Source: Chryseobacterium sp. CH25 (GTDB lineage: Bacteria > Bacteroidota > Bacteroidia > Flavobacteriales > Weeksellaceae). Taken from it: a DNA stretch of 64,000 bases. The stretch covers positions 1-64,000 of the forward strand of contig NZ_NRQT01000014.1 of the NCBI RefSeq assembly GCF_004119455.1, written 5' to 3'. A model generated the notes under the pieces. The model ran no database searches. It saw only the letters and a program-made list of their open reading frames with translations, and had not been told where the DNA came from. A program made the translations under genes and the position numbers. Shown here one piece after another: positions 1 to 5,770 of the stretch (within the stretch, counting starts at the first letter, position 1; every line of letters starts with the position of its first letter).

Positions 1-36
1 GATGAGCAAAGCACGTAAAAAATAAAACAATCTCAT
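1..36 (+). repeat. 36-bp direct repeat flanking two tRNA genes
   Basis: Bases 1-36 recur exactly at 132-167. Each copy contains the 5' flank and the first eight bases of the following tRNA gene (Ile at 29, Lys at 160). This points to tandem duplication of a flank-plus-tRNA unit followed by anticodon divergence. Because the window opens inside the repeat, the array probably continues to the left. Confidence 0.85.
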
Positions 37-102
37 GGCTCAAATGGTTAGAGCATCGACCTGATACGTCGAAGGTTGAAGGTTCGAGTCCTTCTGAGAT
101 TA
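29..102 (+). tRNA. tRNA-Ile (GAT)
   Basis: The acceptor stem AATCTCA/TGAGATT is perfect. The D arm is GCTC..GAGC, the anticodon stem TCGAC/GTCGA holds loop CTGATAC (anticodon GAT), and the T arm is GAAGG-TTCGAGT-CCTTC. The discriminator is A102 and no CCA is encoded. Ile-GAT tRNAs usually sit inside rRNA operons, so this is probably an extra copy (inference). Confidence 0.9.
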
Positions 103-159
103 CAGAGAAAGTGAATTGCGAAACGAAAATTGATGAGCAAAGCACGTAAAAAATAAAAC

Positions 160-233
160 AATCTCATAGCTCAAATGGTTAAAGCACCGGTCTTTTAAAC
201 CGGGGGTTGAAAGTTCAAATCTTTCTGGGATTA
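160..233 (+). tRNA. tRNA-Lys (TTT)
   Basis: Acceptor AATCTCA/TGGGATT has one G-T wobble. Anticodon stem CCGGT/ACCGG carries loop CTTTTAA (TTT). The T arm is GAAAG-TTCAAAT-CTTTC. The outer D-stem pair is C-A, a mismatch. Discriminator A233, no CCA. The acceptor is nearly identical to the preceding Ile gene, which fits tandem duplication. Confidence 0.88.
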
Positions 234-240
234 CTAAAAA

Positions 241-314
241 GGCTCCATAGCTCAACTGGATAGAGCATGGGTTTTCTAAACCCAGGGTTACAGGTTCGAG
301 TCCTGTTGGAGTCA
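241..314 (+). tRNA. tRNA-Arg (TCT)
   Basis: Acceptor GGCTCCA/TGGAGTC, D arm GCTC..GAGC, anticodon stem TGGGT/ACCCA with loop TTTCTAA (TCT), T arm ACAGG-TTCGAGT-CCTGT, discriminator A314, no CCA. It looks fully canonical. Confidence 0.92.
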
Positions 315-403
315 CAAAAGGAGAGTAGGCAAATATTGGTTTGAAGTGGCTTACTGCTGATAAAGACAGCAACGAAGGTATAATTCCTTTGTTCTCCGCA
401 AAA

Positions 404-474
404 GGTCTATTGAGGTAATGGTAACCTACCCGACTGTCTCTTGGGCACTGCGAGTTCGATTCTCGCATAGACCG
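404..474 (+). tRNA. tRNA-Asp (GTC)
   Basis: Acceptor GGTCTAT/ATAGACC is perfect. Anticodon stem CCCGA/TTGGG holds loop CTGTCTC (GTC), the T arm is GCGAG-TTCGATT-CTCGC, and the discriminator is G474, the usual Asp identity base. The 315-403 spacer before it is partly self-complementary (GCTG/CAGC and others) but I assign it no gene. Confidence 0.9.
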
Positions 475-477
475 CAA

Positions 478-536
478 AGATTCACCAAAAGTTTCTGATC
501 CGGCTGTCTCCCGGAAAAGAATGTTGAAGTGAATCT
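478..536 (+). other. Hairpin carrying an Asp-type anticodon loop
   Basis: An 8-bp stem AGATTCAC/GTGAATCT closes a 59-nt element. Its tip is a 5-bp stem TCCGG/CCGGA with the loop CTGTCTC, identical to the anticodon loop of the adjacent tRNA-Asp. There is no T arm, so it is not a normal tRNA gene. It may be a decayed tRNA or an anticodon-arm mimic; the sequence shows only the fold. Confidence 0.5.
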
Positions 537-542
537 GCAAAA

Positions 543-614
543 CTGGAAAGATAACGGTGGTTGTTTACCCGTCTTGGACGCGGGAGGTCGCAAGTTCGAA
601 TCTTGCTTTCCAGA
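543..614 (+). tRNA. tRNA-Pro (TGG)
   Basis: Acceptor CTGGAAA/TTTCCAG, anticodon stem CCCGT/GCGGG with loop CTTGGAC (TGG), T arm GCAAG-TTCGAAT-CTTGC, discriminator A614. The D arm is short (AAC..GTT) but keeps GG in the loop. No CCA is encoded. Confidence 0.88.
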
Positions 615-621
615 CAGAAGG

Positions 622-707
622 ATAAGTAATGAGCAATGAGTAATAAATAATAATAGATTGAAACGTAGGTTTCATTATTACTCATCACCAATTACTCATT
701 ATTCATA
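622..707. repeat. Palindromic spacer repeat, copy 1
   Basis: An imperfect inverted repeat built from TAATGAG/CTCATTA-type words, with arms of about 30 bp around a short unique centre. Related copies occur at 1364-1441, 1722-1782, 2025-2100, 2188-2264 and 51064-51130. It looks like a small dispersed palindromic element with no coding capacity. Confidence 0.8.
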
Positions 708-716
708 AAAACTGCC

Positions 717-789
717 GCGGGAATGGTGGAACGGTAGACACACTTGATTTAGGATCAAGGCGCTGAGGGTTCGAATCCCTCTTCCCGTA
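717..789 (+). tRNA. tRNA-Leu (TAG) with a 5-nt variable loop
   Basis: Acceptor GCGGGAA/TTCCCGT, Leu-like D arm (GGTGGAACGGTAGACAC), anticodon stem CTTGA/TCAAG with loop TTTAGGA (TAG), T arm GAGGG-TTCGAAT-CCCTC, discriminator A789. The variable region is only GCGCT, whereas bacterial tRNA-Leu normally has a long class II variable arm. It is therefore structurally atypical. Confidence 0.85.
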
Positions 790-794
790 CAGAA

Positions 795-866
795 GATTTT
801 GTAGCTCAATGGTAGAGCGCTGGCCTGTTAAGCCAGAAGTTGAAAGTTCGAGTCTTTCCGGAATCG
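795..866 (+). tRNA. tRNA-Asn (GTT)
   Basis: Acceptor GATTTTG/CGGAATC with two wobbles, D arm GCTC..GAGC, anticodon stem CTGGC/GCCAG with loop CTGTTAA (GTT), T arm GAAAG-TTCGAGT-CTTTC, discriminator G866 as expected for Asn. It starts five bases after tRNA-Leu ends. Confidence 0.9.
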
Positions 867-901
867 CTGATAACTATGTTAATTGTTTCAGGAGAAAAGT
901 A

Positions 902-959
902 AAAGTTTGTCGAGAGCAGAAGATCTTTACACCAAACACGAAAAATACTGACAAACTTT
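902..959 (+). ncRNA. GCAGAAG hairpin 1
   Basis: A perfect 10-bp stem AAAGTTTGTC/GACAAACTTT closes a 38-nt loop that opens with GAGAGCAGAAGATCTTTA. Four related hairpins follow (1025, 1303, 1658, 1962). Stems vary with compensatory changes, while the GTC/GAC end and the loop word AGNGCAGAAG are conserved. That suggests a structured RNA family rather than simple terminators. Confidence 0.65.
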
Positions 960-1024
960 TTTCTTTCTCAACAAAACAATTTGAAGGTAATGCAAATATG
1001 ATTAATACAATTTTAGGTAAAAAT

Positions 1025-1071
1025 AAAGTCTGTCCAGCGCAGAAGTTCAAACAAAAATAGAGACAGACTTT
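1025..1071 (+). ncRNA. GCAGAAG hairpin 2
   Basis: Stem AAAGTCTGTC/GACAGACTTT, loop starting CAGCGCAGAAGTTC, followed by GTTTTTT. It lies 44 nt upstream of tRNA-Cys. The loop is shorter than in hairpin 1, but the conserved AGNGCAGAAG word is in the same place, directly after the stem. Confidence 0.65.
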
Positions 1072-1115
1072 GTTTTTTAATAATAAGCATGAGAAAATTA
1101 CTCATATTAAAATCT

Positions 1116-1197
1116 GATGGTTCGCCGAAGTGGAAGAGTCGGGGCGGTCTGCAAAACCGTTGCGTAAGCTGAGTGGGTTTGAATCCCATAACCATCT
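1116..1197 (+). tRNA. tRNA-Cys (GCA) on a tRNA-Tyr-like class II scaffold
   Basis: Acceptor GATGGTT/AACCATC is perfect. Anticodon stem GCGGT/ACCGT holds loop CTGCAAA (GCA), the T arm is GTGGG-TTTGAAT-CCCAT, and the discriminator is U1197, the Cys identity base. The D arm (CGCCGAAGTGG..) and 12-nt variable arm closely match the tRNA-Tyr gene at 1450. A Cys tRNA normally has a short variable loop, so this looks like a converted Tyr-type tRNA. Confidence 0.85.
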
Positions 1198-1302
1198 CAA
1201 TGTAAAGCTGGAAATGAGAATATTAAAGAAGATTGTAAATCATCTATCTATTATCATTCATCAATGATAGCTAAAGAATATCCTTTATTAAGAAAAGAAA
1301 AC

Positions 1303-1353
1303 GTCTGTCAAGAGCAGAAGATCTTTAAGCCAAAACACAGAATACAGACAGGC
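1303..1353 (+). ncRNA. GCAGAAG hairpin 3
   Basis: Stem GTCTGTC/GACAGGC (7 bp, one wobble) with loop beginning AAGAGCAGAAGATCTTTA, followed by a TTTTCTTTTTT tract. It belongs to the same family as the elements at 902, 1025, 1658 and 1962, and sits between tRNA-Cys and tRNA-Tyr. Confidence 0.62.
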
Positions 1354-1363
1354 TTTTCTTTTT

Positions 1364-1441
1364 TAATAATAAGTAATGAGCAATAAGTAATGAATGATAA
1401 ATAGGTAGTTTTTATCATTACTCATCACCAATTACTCATAA
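1364..1441. repeat. Palindromic spacer repeat, copy 2
   Basis: Inverted-repeat element related to 622-707 (AATAAGTAATGAG.. / ..ATTACTCATCACC). It directly follows hairpin 3 and ends just before tRNA-Tyr. Confidence 0.78.
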
Positions 1442-1449
1442 AAAAATCC

Positions 1450-1533
1450 GGAAGTACGCCGAAGTTGGAGAGTCGGGGCAGACTGTAAATCTGTTGCTTC
1501 ATTGCTGAGTAGGTTCGAATCCTACTACTTCCA
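1450..1533 (+). tRNA. tRNA-Tyr (GTA)
   Basis: Acceptor GGAAGTA/TACTTCC is perfect. The anticodon stem core CAGA/TCTG holds loop CTGTAAA (GTA). A class II variable arm of about 15 nt precedes T arm GTAGG-TTCGAAT-CCTAC. Discriminator A1533. A long variable arm is normal for bacterial tRNA-Tyr. Confidence 0.9.
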
Positions 1534-1540
1534 CTAAAAA

Positions 1541-1611
1541 CCGCTGATAATGTAATGGCAGCATGCAGGAAATGTACTCTTGTTGTTTAGGTTCGATTCC
1601 TAGTCAGTTGG
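1541..1611 (+). tRNA. Degenerate tRNA-like gene (Thr TGT by position)
   Basis: It aligns with the tRNA-Gln at 2276. T arm TTAGG-TTCGATT-CCTAG is intact. The acceptor CCGCTGA pairs with TCAGTTG only with one mismatch or a bulge. The anticodon stem CAGGA/TCTTG has loop AATGTAC, placing TGT at 34-36 but with A rather than U at position 33. A missing U33 argues against normal decoding, so it is probably a decayed or repurposed tRNA. Confidence 0.5.
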
Positions 1612-1657
1612 TCAAAGAGAAGAAAATATAAAATGCTCAATATAATTTTCGAAAGAA

Positions 1658-1711
1658 AGGCTTGTCAAGCGCAGAAGTTCTTTATAGTTAAGCAAATTTA
1701 AAGACAGGCTT
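1658..1711 (+). ncRNA. GCAGAAG hairpin 4
   Basis: A 9-bp stem around GGCTTGTC/GACAGGCT with loop starting AAGCGCAGAAGTTCTTTA, then a T-rich tail. It lies between the Thr-like element and tRNA-Glu. Confidence 0.62.
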
Positions 1712-1721
1712 ATTCTTTTTT

Positions 1722-1782
1722 ATAATGAATAATGGGCAATAAGTAATGAATAATAAGAGAGTAATTGTGATTATTACTCATA
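1722..1782. repeat. Palindromic spacer repeat, copy 3
   Basis: A shorter, more degenerate copy of the TAATGAG/CTCATTA palindrome immediately downstream of hairpin 4 and upstream of tRNA-Glu. Confidence 0.65.
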
Positions 1783-1788
1783 AAAACC

Positions 1789-1860
1789 GCTCTATTCGTC
1801 TAACGGTAAGGACGCCTGCCTTTCGAGCAGAAAACAAGGGTTCGATTCCCTTATAGAGTA
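1789..1860 (+). tRNA. tRNA-Glu (TTC)
   Basis: Acceptor GCTCTAT/ATAGAGT (outer pair G-U), anticodon stem CTGC/GCAG with loop CTTTCGA (TTC), T arm AAGGG-TTCGATT-CCCTT, discriminator A1860, no CCA. Confidence 0.88.
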
Positions 1861-1865
1861 CTGGA

Positions 1866-1945
1866 TGTGAATAACTGGTCAATACAGAATTGATATAAAA
1901 CCATGAAAATTCAAATTGTAAAAAGTTGACCAGTTACCATTCACA
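1866..1945 (+). other. Long interrupted palindrome in the tRNA array
   Basis: TGTGAAT plus AACTGGTCAA at 1866-1882 is complementary to TTGACCAGTT plus ATTCACA at 1926-1945, giving about 17 bp with one small bulge around a 43-nt centre. It is unrelated to the GCAGAAG hairpins. Any RNA made here would be strongly folded; its role is unknown. Confidence 0.6.
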
Positions 1946-1961
1946 CAAATGAAGAAAAGAA

Positions 1962-2016
1962 AAAAAGCTGTCAAGAGCAGAAGATCTTTAGCCAATAAAA
2001 ATACAGACAGCTTTTT
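1962..2016 (+). ncRNA. GCAGAAG hairpin 5
   Basis: An 11-bp perfect stem AAAAAGCTGTC/GACAGCTTTTT with loop AAGAGCAGAAGATCTTTAGCC.. It is the most stable-looking member of the family and lies between tRNA-Glu and tRNA-Phe. Confidence 0.65.
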
Positions 2017-2024
2017 ACTTTTTT

Positions 2025-2100
2025 AGTAATGAATAATAAGTAATTAGTAATAGGAGAGTGATTGTTATCATTACTCATCATCAATTACTCGTTACTCATA
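2025..2100. repeat. Palindromic spacer repeat, copy 4
   Basis: Copy of the TAATGAG/CTCATTA element between hairpin 5 and tRNA-Phe, with TCATTACTCATCATC on its right arm. Confidence 0.75.
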
Positions 2101-2106
2101 AAATAG

Positions 2107-2179
2107 GGAAGAGTGGTGTACTCGGTGTGCACGTTAGTCTGAAAAACTAAAGGTACAGGTTCAATTCCTGTCTGTTCCA
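2107..2179 (+). tRNA. tRNA-Phe (GAA)
   Basis: Acceptor GGAAGAG/CTGTTCC has one G-G mismatch at the fifth pair. Anticodon stem TTAGT/ACTAA holds loop CTGAAAA (GAA), T arm ACAGG-TTCAATT-CCTGT, discriminator A2179. The D arm (GTGTAC..GTGCAC) is unusual. The mismatch and D arm suggest relaxed selection or a specialised tRNA. Confidence 0.8.
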
Positions 2180-2187
2180 CAAAAACA

Positions 2188-2264
2188 TGAATAATGAGCA
2201 ATAAGTAATGAATGATAGAAAAGTAACCTCCATCATTACTCATTACCAATTACTTATTACTCAT
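2188..2264. repeat. Palindromic spacer repeat, copy 5
   Basis: Copy of the TAATGAGCAATAAGTAATGA / TCATTACTCATTACC palindrome between tRNA-Phe and tRNA-Gln. Confidence 0.78.
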
Positions 2265-2275
2265 TTATTTAAATC

Positions 2276-2347
2276 TGATTCATAGTGTAATTGGCAGCAC
2301 ACAAGATTTTGATTCTTGGAGTTCAGGTTCGAGTCCTGATGAATTAA
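2276..2347 (+). tRNA. tRNA-Gln (TTG)
   Basis: Acceptor TGATTCA/TGAATTA (one wobble), anticodon stem CAAGA/TCTTG with loop TTTTGAT (TTG), T arm TCAGG-TTCGAGT-CCTGA, discriminator A2347, no CCA. Confidence 0.88.
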
Positions 2348-2355
2348 CAACATTT

Positions 2356-2426
2356 ACTCTGATATTGTAATGGCAGCATCTCAGTCTCCAAAACTGATAG
2401 TACTGGTTCGAGTCCGGTTCGGAGTG
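2356..2426 (+). tRNA. tRNA-Trp (CCA)
   Basis: Acceptor ACTCTGA/TCGGAGT, anticodon stem TCAGT/ACTGA with loop CTCCAAA (CCA), T arm ACTGG-TTCGAGT-CCGGT, discriminator G2426 as expected for Trp. It is the last tRNA of the array; the following 92 bases hold nothing I recognise. Confidence 0.88.
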
Positions 2427-2518
2427 CAATAAGTGAATAGTGAATTTTTAAAATTGACTGTTCGCCAATTAATTATCAATAATCATTTATCAATTATAAA
2501 TTAAAGTATGTAGAAAAA

Positions 2519-3004
2519 ATGGAAACGCAACAACAAACATGGCAGAATATGAACGGAAAAATTTTCCAACACTCTATCACACAGTTGGTAGAAGAAGCCA
2601 TCATTCGCGAACAGGCAGACGGACACCGTCTGAAAGTATGTGTGGGATCAGACTCTCACGTATATGGAGAAGCTATTAATTATGCTACGGCAGTAGTATT
2701 GATTCGTGAGGGAAAAGGAGCGTTTACCTTTATCAGAAAAGAAAGAGAAATACAGACAATCAGTATTAAAGAACGAATGCTGAACGAGGTCAACAAATCT
2801 GTTGAAATTGCTTACGCAATCTGTTCTGTATTGGATACTTATGGAGTAGAAATGGAGGTACACGCAGACATTAATACCGACCCGGATTTTAAATCCAATG
2901 TAGCATTAAAAGATGCAATGGGATACATTCTGGGAATGGGTTATGTGTTTAAAGCAAAGCCTTTTGCCTTCGCAAGTTCCAATTGTGCTGATATGATGGT
3001 GTAA
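2519..3004 (+). CDS. YkuK-like RNase H-fold protein (DUF458)
   Basis: This 161-residue protein resembles the YkuK/DUF458 family, which has an RNase H-like fold. Visible acidic motifs are VGSDSH (D45 region) near the first strand, HADINTDPDF (about 115-124) and the C-terminal SSNCADMM. Family members are predicted nucleases without a firm substrate. The start at ATG 2519 is used; ATG 2549 (MNGKIFQH) is a credible alternative. It is the first gene after the tRNA array and on the same strand as the RNA-repair genes that follow, so an RNA-related role is plausible (inference). Confidence 0.8.
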   Translation: METQQQTWQNMNGKIFQHSITQLVEEAIIREQADGHRLKVCVGSDSHVYGEAINYATAVVLIREGKGAFTFIRKEREIQTISIKERMLNEVNKSVEIAYAICSVLDTYGVEMEVHADINTDPDFKSNVALKDAMGYILGMGYVFKAKPFAFASSNCADMMV

Positions 3005-3082
3005 TGAAGCTGGAAGTTTTTATGATTATAATATGAACTTCCTGTTTTTAACTTCCATCCAAAAAAAATTAAACTAATAACC

Positions 3083-3460
3083 ATGGAAATGACCAAAAGA
3101 CTATTGTTTCTGGATGATATAAGATACCCTATTGAGGCTTATCATTATACCAAACAGGATATTTTTCTCAGAAGAGACTGGCATATTGTTCGGAATTACG
3201 ATCAGTTTGTCAACAGAATCCTGGAAAAAGGACTTCCGGAAATGATTTCTTTTGACCATGACCTTGCAGATGAGCACTATCTGAAACCAGATACGAAAGA
3301 ATTTGTTGAAAAAACAGGTTATGATTGTGCAAAATGGCTGATAGAATATTGTATAGATAACTATTTAGACTTACCAAAATTCTATAGCCACTCTATGAAT
3401 CCTGTAGGAAAGGAGAATATAGAAATACTTTTAAAAAACTTTAAAAAACTAAAAAAATGA
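3083..3460 (+). CDS. Cyclic-phosphate-processing receiver-like domain (cREC)
   Basis: A stand-alone 125-residue receiver-like fold with FLDDIRYP (D11, D12) at the N terminus, SFDHDL (D58, D60) at the usual phospho-acceptor strand, and YSHSMNP near residue 101. I recall this pattern as the cREC family, predicted to process 2',3'-cyclic phosphates in RNA repair operons. Its stop codon overlaps the start of the RNA ligase gene by four bases (ATGA), so the two are translationally coupled, which supports RNA end healing before sealing. The enzymatic role is family-based prediction, not visible directly. Confidence 0.75.
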   Translation: MEMTKRLLFLDDIRYPIEAYHYTKQDIFLRRDWHIVRNYDQFVNRILEKGLPEMISFDHDLADEHYLKPDTKEFVEKTGYDCAKWLIEYCIDNYLDLPKFYSHSMNPVGKENIEILLKNFKKLKK

Positions 3461-4470
3461 TTTTCAAAACATATAACTCTATAGAAAATGCTTACCAAAC
3501 CCGCATGATCGATCAGATCAGATTGCAGGGCTTTGGGGATGAGGTTTTCATCGTGCAGGAAAAAGTTCATGGAGCTAATTTCTCTTTTTTTACCGATGGA
3601 AAGGAAATTAAGATCGCCAAAAGAACCGCTTTCATTGAGAAAGATGAAAAATTTTACAATGCACATCAGATTTTGGAACAATACAGAAAAAATGTAATTA
3701 ACTTGTTTCAAAAAGTGAAAACGATATACCCGAATGTTGAAACAGTAGTCATCTACGGTGAATTGTTCGGTGGCGGTTACAAACACAAAGATGTAGAACC
3801 CGTAAAAAATGCAATAAAAGTGCAGGCAGGAATTGAATATGCACCTTTCAATGATTTTTATGCATTCGACATTAAGTTGAATGGGGTTACTTATTTGGAT
3901 ACAGATATCATCAACTCAATTTTTGAGGAGACAGGATTTTTCTATGCTAAAACTCTATTCCAGGGAACTTTAGAAGAAGCTTTGAGGTTTCCCAATGTTT
4001 TCAATTCTAAAATCCCAACATGGTTAGGACTACCGGAAATGAATAATATGTGTGAAGGAACTATTATTAAGACTTTAAAAACCAAATATTTTGGTAACGG
4101 AGCCAGAGTTATTCTTAAAAATAAGAATGAAAAATGGATTGAAAAGTCTAAAATGGTAAAAAAACAGAATAAAACAGTTCAGAAAACAGTTCATTTTAGT
4201 GAAACAGCTCAAAATATCTGGGAAGAAATCCAAATGTATGTAACAGCAAATAGATTGAATAATGTGGTGAGCAAAATTGGCGAATTTGAACCCAAAATGG
4301 TGGGGAAAGTGATAGGCCTTTTTGCCCAGGATGTTTTAGAAGATTTTGAAAAAGATTTTCCTTCAGTTTTCACTACAATAGAAAAAGACGAGCAGAAAAG
4401 GATCAACAAAAAGTTGAACTCTGCAGTCATAGATTGTGTTAAAGAAGAGTTGATGACTCTTAAAGTTTAG
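3457..4470 (+). CDS. Rnl2-type RNA ligase
   Basis: A 337-residue ATP-dependent RNA ligase that would join 3'-OH and 5'-phosphate RNA ends through a ligase-AMP intermediate. The nucleotidyltransferase motifs are in order: motif I EKVHGAN with lysine K36, YGELFGGG (about 100-107), YAFDIK (about 135-140), motif IV EGTIIK (200-205) and motif V ILKNKN (219-224). EKxHGxN is typical of the T4 Rnl2 branch. The C-terminal 100 residues are helical and lysine-rich. It overlaps the cREC gene and ends at a strong terminator. Placed next to a tRNA array, tRNA repair is the obvious hypothesis. Confidence 0.9.
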   Translation: MIFKTYNSIENAYQTRMIDQIRLQGFGDEVFIVQEKVHGANFSFFTDGKEIKIAKRTAFIEKDEKFYNAHQILEQYRKNVINLFQKVKTIYPNVETVVIYGELFGGGYKHKDVEPVKNAIKVQAGIEYAPFNDFYAFDIKLNGVTYLDTDIINSIFEETGFFYAKTLFQGTLEEALRFPNVFNSKIPTWLGLPEMNNMCEGTIIKTLKTKYFGNGARVILKNKNEKWIEKSKMVKKQNKTVQKTVHFSETAQNIWEEIQMYVTANRLNNVVSKIGEFEPKMVGKVIGLFAQDVLEDFEKDFPSVFTTIEKDEQKRINKKLNSAVIDCVKEELMTLKV

Positions 4471-4499
4471 TTTCGGTAAATCTTTACCGAAACTTTTTT
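4469..4499 (+). terminator. Intrinsic terminator after RNA ligase
   Basis: A perfect 12-bp stem AGTTTCGGTAAA/TTTACCGAAACT with a 2-nt apex, then TTTTTT. The stem begins at the stop codon of the ligase gene. Confidence 0.9.
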
Positions 4500-4611
4500 A
4501 TGTATAAACGCAACCACAACCCTCAAAAAGAATATTTCAAATTTTTCATCCTGACATAGGCTGAAAGTCTGAAAATATAATGAAGAATCTCAGCAATTCA
4601 ACGTTGGGGAA

Positions 4612-4690
4612 AATCTCAGTTGAAGATGTAAAAATTCCCCTCCGCTGGAGGGGTGGCAAAAATTCAAAGAATTTTTGACGGGGTGGTTTA
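4612..4690. repeat. GGAGGGGTGG dispersed repeat, copy 1
   Basis: About 70 bp shared with 5685-5748, with the core CTGGAGGGGTGGCAAAAATT and a GACGGGGTGGTT end. The AAAATTCAAAGAATTTT part is palindromic. It runs into the 5' end of the open frame of the next gene, creating a false N-terminal extension (TGWFKK). Confidence 0.85.
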
Positions 4691-4704
4691 AAAAAGAAAA
4701 AACA

Positions 4705-5646
4705 ATGTTACAGGCAGAAATAAAAAGTCTTTTAAAAGAAGACATCAGTATATTAATAAAAGTTCCCAATTCAGGAAAACTTTATTTATGTGATTGTGGA
4801 GAAGCAAGTTTGCTTACGGTAAAAGAAGCGCAGACGTTATCAGCAATCTTCATCAGCCATACCCATATAGATCACTTTTCCAATTTTGACGGTATTTTCA
4901 GACATCAGATCGGAAGCGGAGAAAAAGTAGTGATCTGTGGACCAAAAAATATTCATGAACAAATTGGAGCAAGATTAAAATCCTATACATGGAATTTAAT
5001 AGATGAAAATGCTATTGAATATGAAATTCATGAAATTATTTCTAAGGAAGAAATCAACGTCTATACGCTTCGTCCGCCTTATTGGAATATTGAGTTTGTA
5101 AAGACTCAGAATTCCCTTTTTGAAGATGAAAATGTACATGTTGACTTTGCAATTCTGGATCACAAAACAGATTCCATAGCCTATCTGTTTAAAGAAAAAG
5201 ATTCTGTTACTTTTCATGAAAATGCTTCTGATTTCAAAAAAGGAAAATGGATCAGCGAACTGAAAAAAGCCTTTGAAAACAATGATACAGACAAGGAAAT
5301 TGAAATAGAAGGAACTTTGTACAAAGCATCAGATCTCTTTCATTTATTAACCAGAAATGAAGGATATAAACTGGGAGTTATTATGGATCATGCTGTAGAT
5401 GAAGACAATTATGAAAAGATAAAAGCTGTTTTCAACAATGCAGATAAGGTTTACATTGAGACCTTTTACAAGGATTCAGATCAGGAATTTGCAAAGATCA
5501 ACCATCACAGTTTTGCTTCTGCATCAGGAAAAATTATGAATGAATGTAAGGTGAAAGATGCCATCCCGATCCATTTTTCAAGAAGATATACTGAAAACGA
5601 TCAACAGGAAATTGAAACCGCTTTCTATAAAGCATTTCAAAATTAA
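4705..5646 (+). CDS. tRNase Z-like metallo-beta-lactamase-fold hydrolase
   Basis: A 313-residue zinc hydrolase with CDCGEA (about 29-34), the HxHxDH metal motif HTHIDH (52-57), an LDHKTDS segment and VIMDHAVDE toward the C terminus, ending in IHFSRRY. The order and the long insert resemble RNase Z and related MBL-fold ribonucleases that trim tRNA 3' ends. The frame is open upstream through a dispersed repeat, so ATG 4705 is preferred over the TTG at 4675. It sits in the RNA-processing cassette; a canonical housekeeping RNase Z elsewhere cannot be excluded. Confidence 0.8.
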   Translation: MLQAEIKSLLKEDISILIKVPNSGKLYLCDCGEASLLTVKEAQTLSAIFISHTHIDHFSNFDGIFRHQIGSGEKVVICGPKNIHEQIGARLKSYTWNLIDENAIEYEIHEIISKEEINVYTLRPPYWNIEFVKTQNSLFEDENVHVDFAILDHKTDSIAYLFKEKDSVTFHENASDFKKGKWISELKKAFENNDTDKEIEIEGTLYKASDLFHLLTRNEGYKLGVIMDHAVDEDNYEKIKAVFNNADKVYIETFYKDSDQEFAKINHHSFASASGKIMNECKVKDAIPIHFSRRYTENDQQEIETAFYKAFQN

Positions 5647-5684
5647 AAAATTAGGATTCCACCCTTCACAATCATCTTAGTTGA

Positions 5685-5748
5685 AGACGTGATATTCCTC
5701 TCTACTGGAGGGGTGGCAAAAATTCAAAGGATTTTTGACGGGGTGGTT
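5685..5748. repeat. GGAGGGGTGG dispersed repeat, copy 2
   Basis: Second copy of the element at 4612-4690 (CTGGAGGGGTGGCAAAAATT.. GACGGGGTGGTT). The two copies bracket the MBL gene in direct orientation, so recombination between them would excise that gene. Confidence 0.85.
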
Positions 5749-5770
5749 CAACAAACAAACAATTAAAAAA

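Noticed and set aside
100..1195. Open frames across the tRNA array (for example minus 100-540, minus 482-691, plus 809-1060)
   Set aside because: They run through tRNA genes; peptides such as GLEPVT or ERFELSTPG are antisense T-arm translations, not proteins.
902..2016. The GCAGAAG hairpins as ordinary Rho-independent terminators
   Set aside because: Loops of about 25-40 nt with conserved sequence are unlike terminators. T-rich tails mean a termination role cannot be fully excluded.
1..2430. CRISPR-like array of repeated hairpins and spacers
   Set aside because: The repeated units are tRNA cloverleaves and two distinct palindrome families with irregular spacing; no constant direct repeat and no cas genes.
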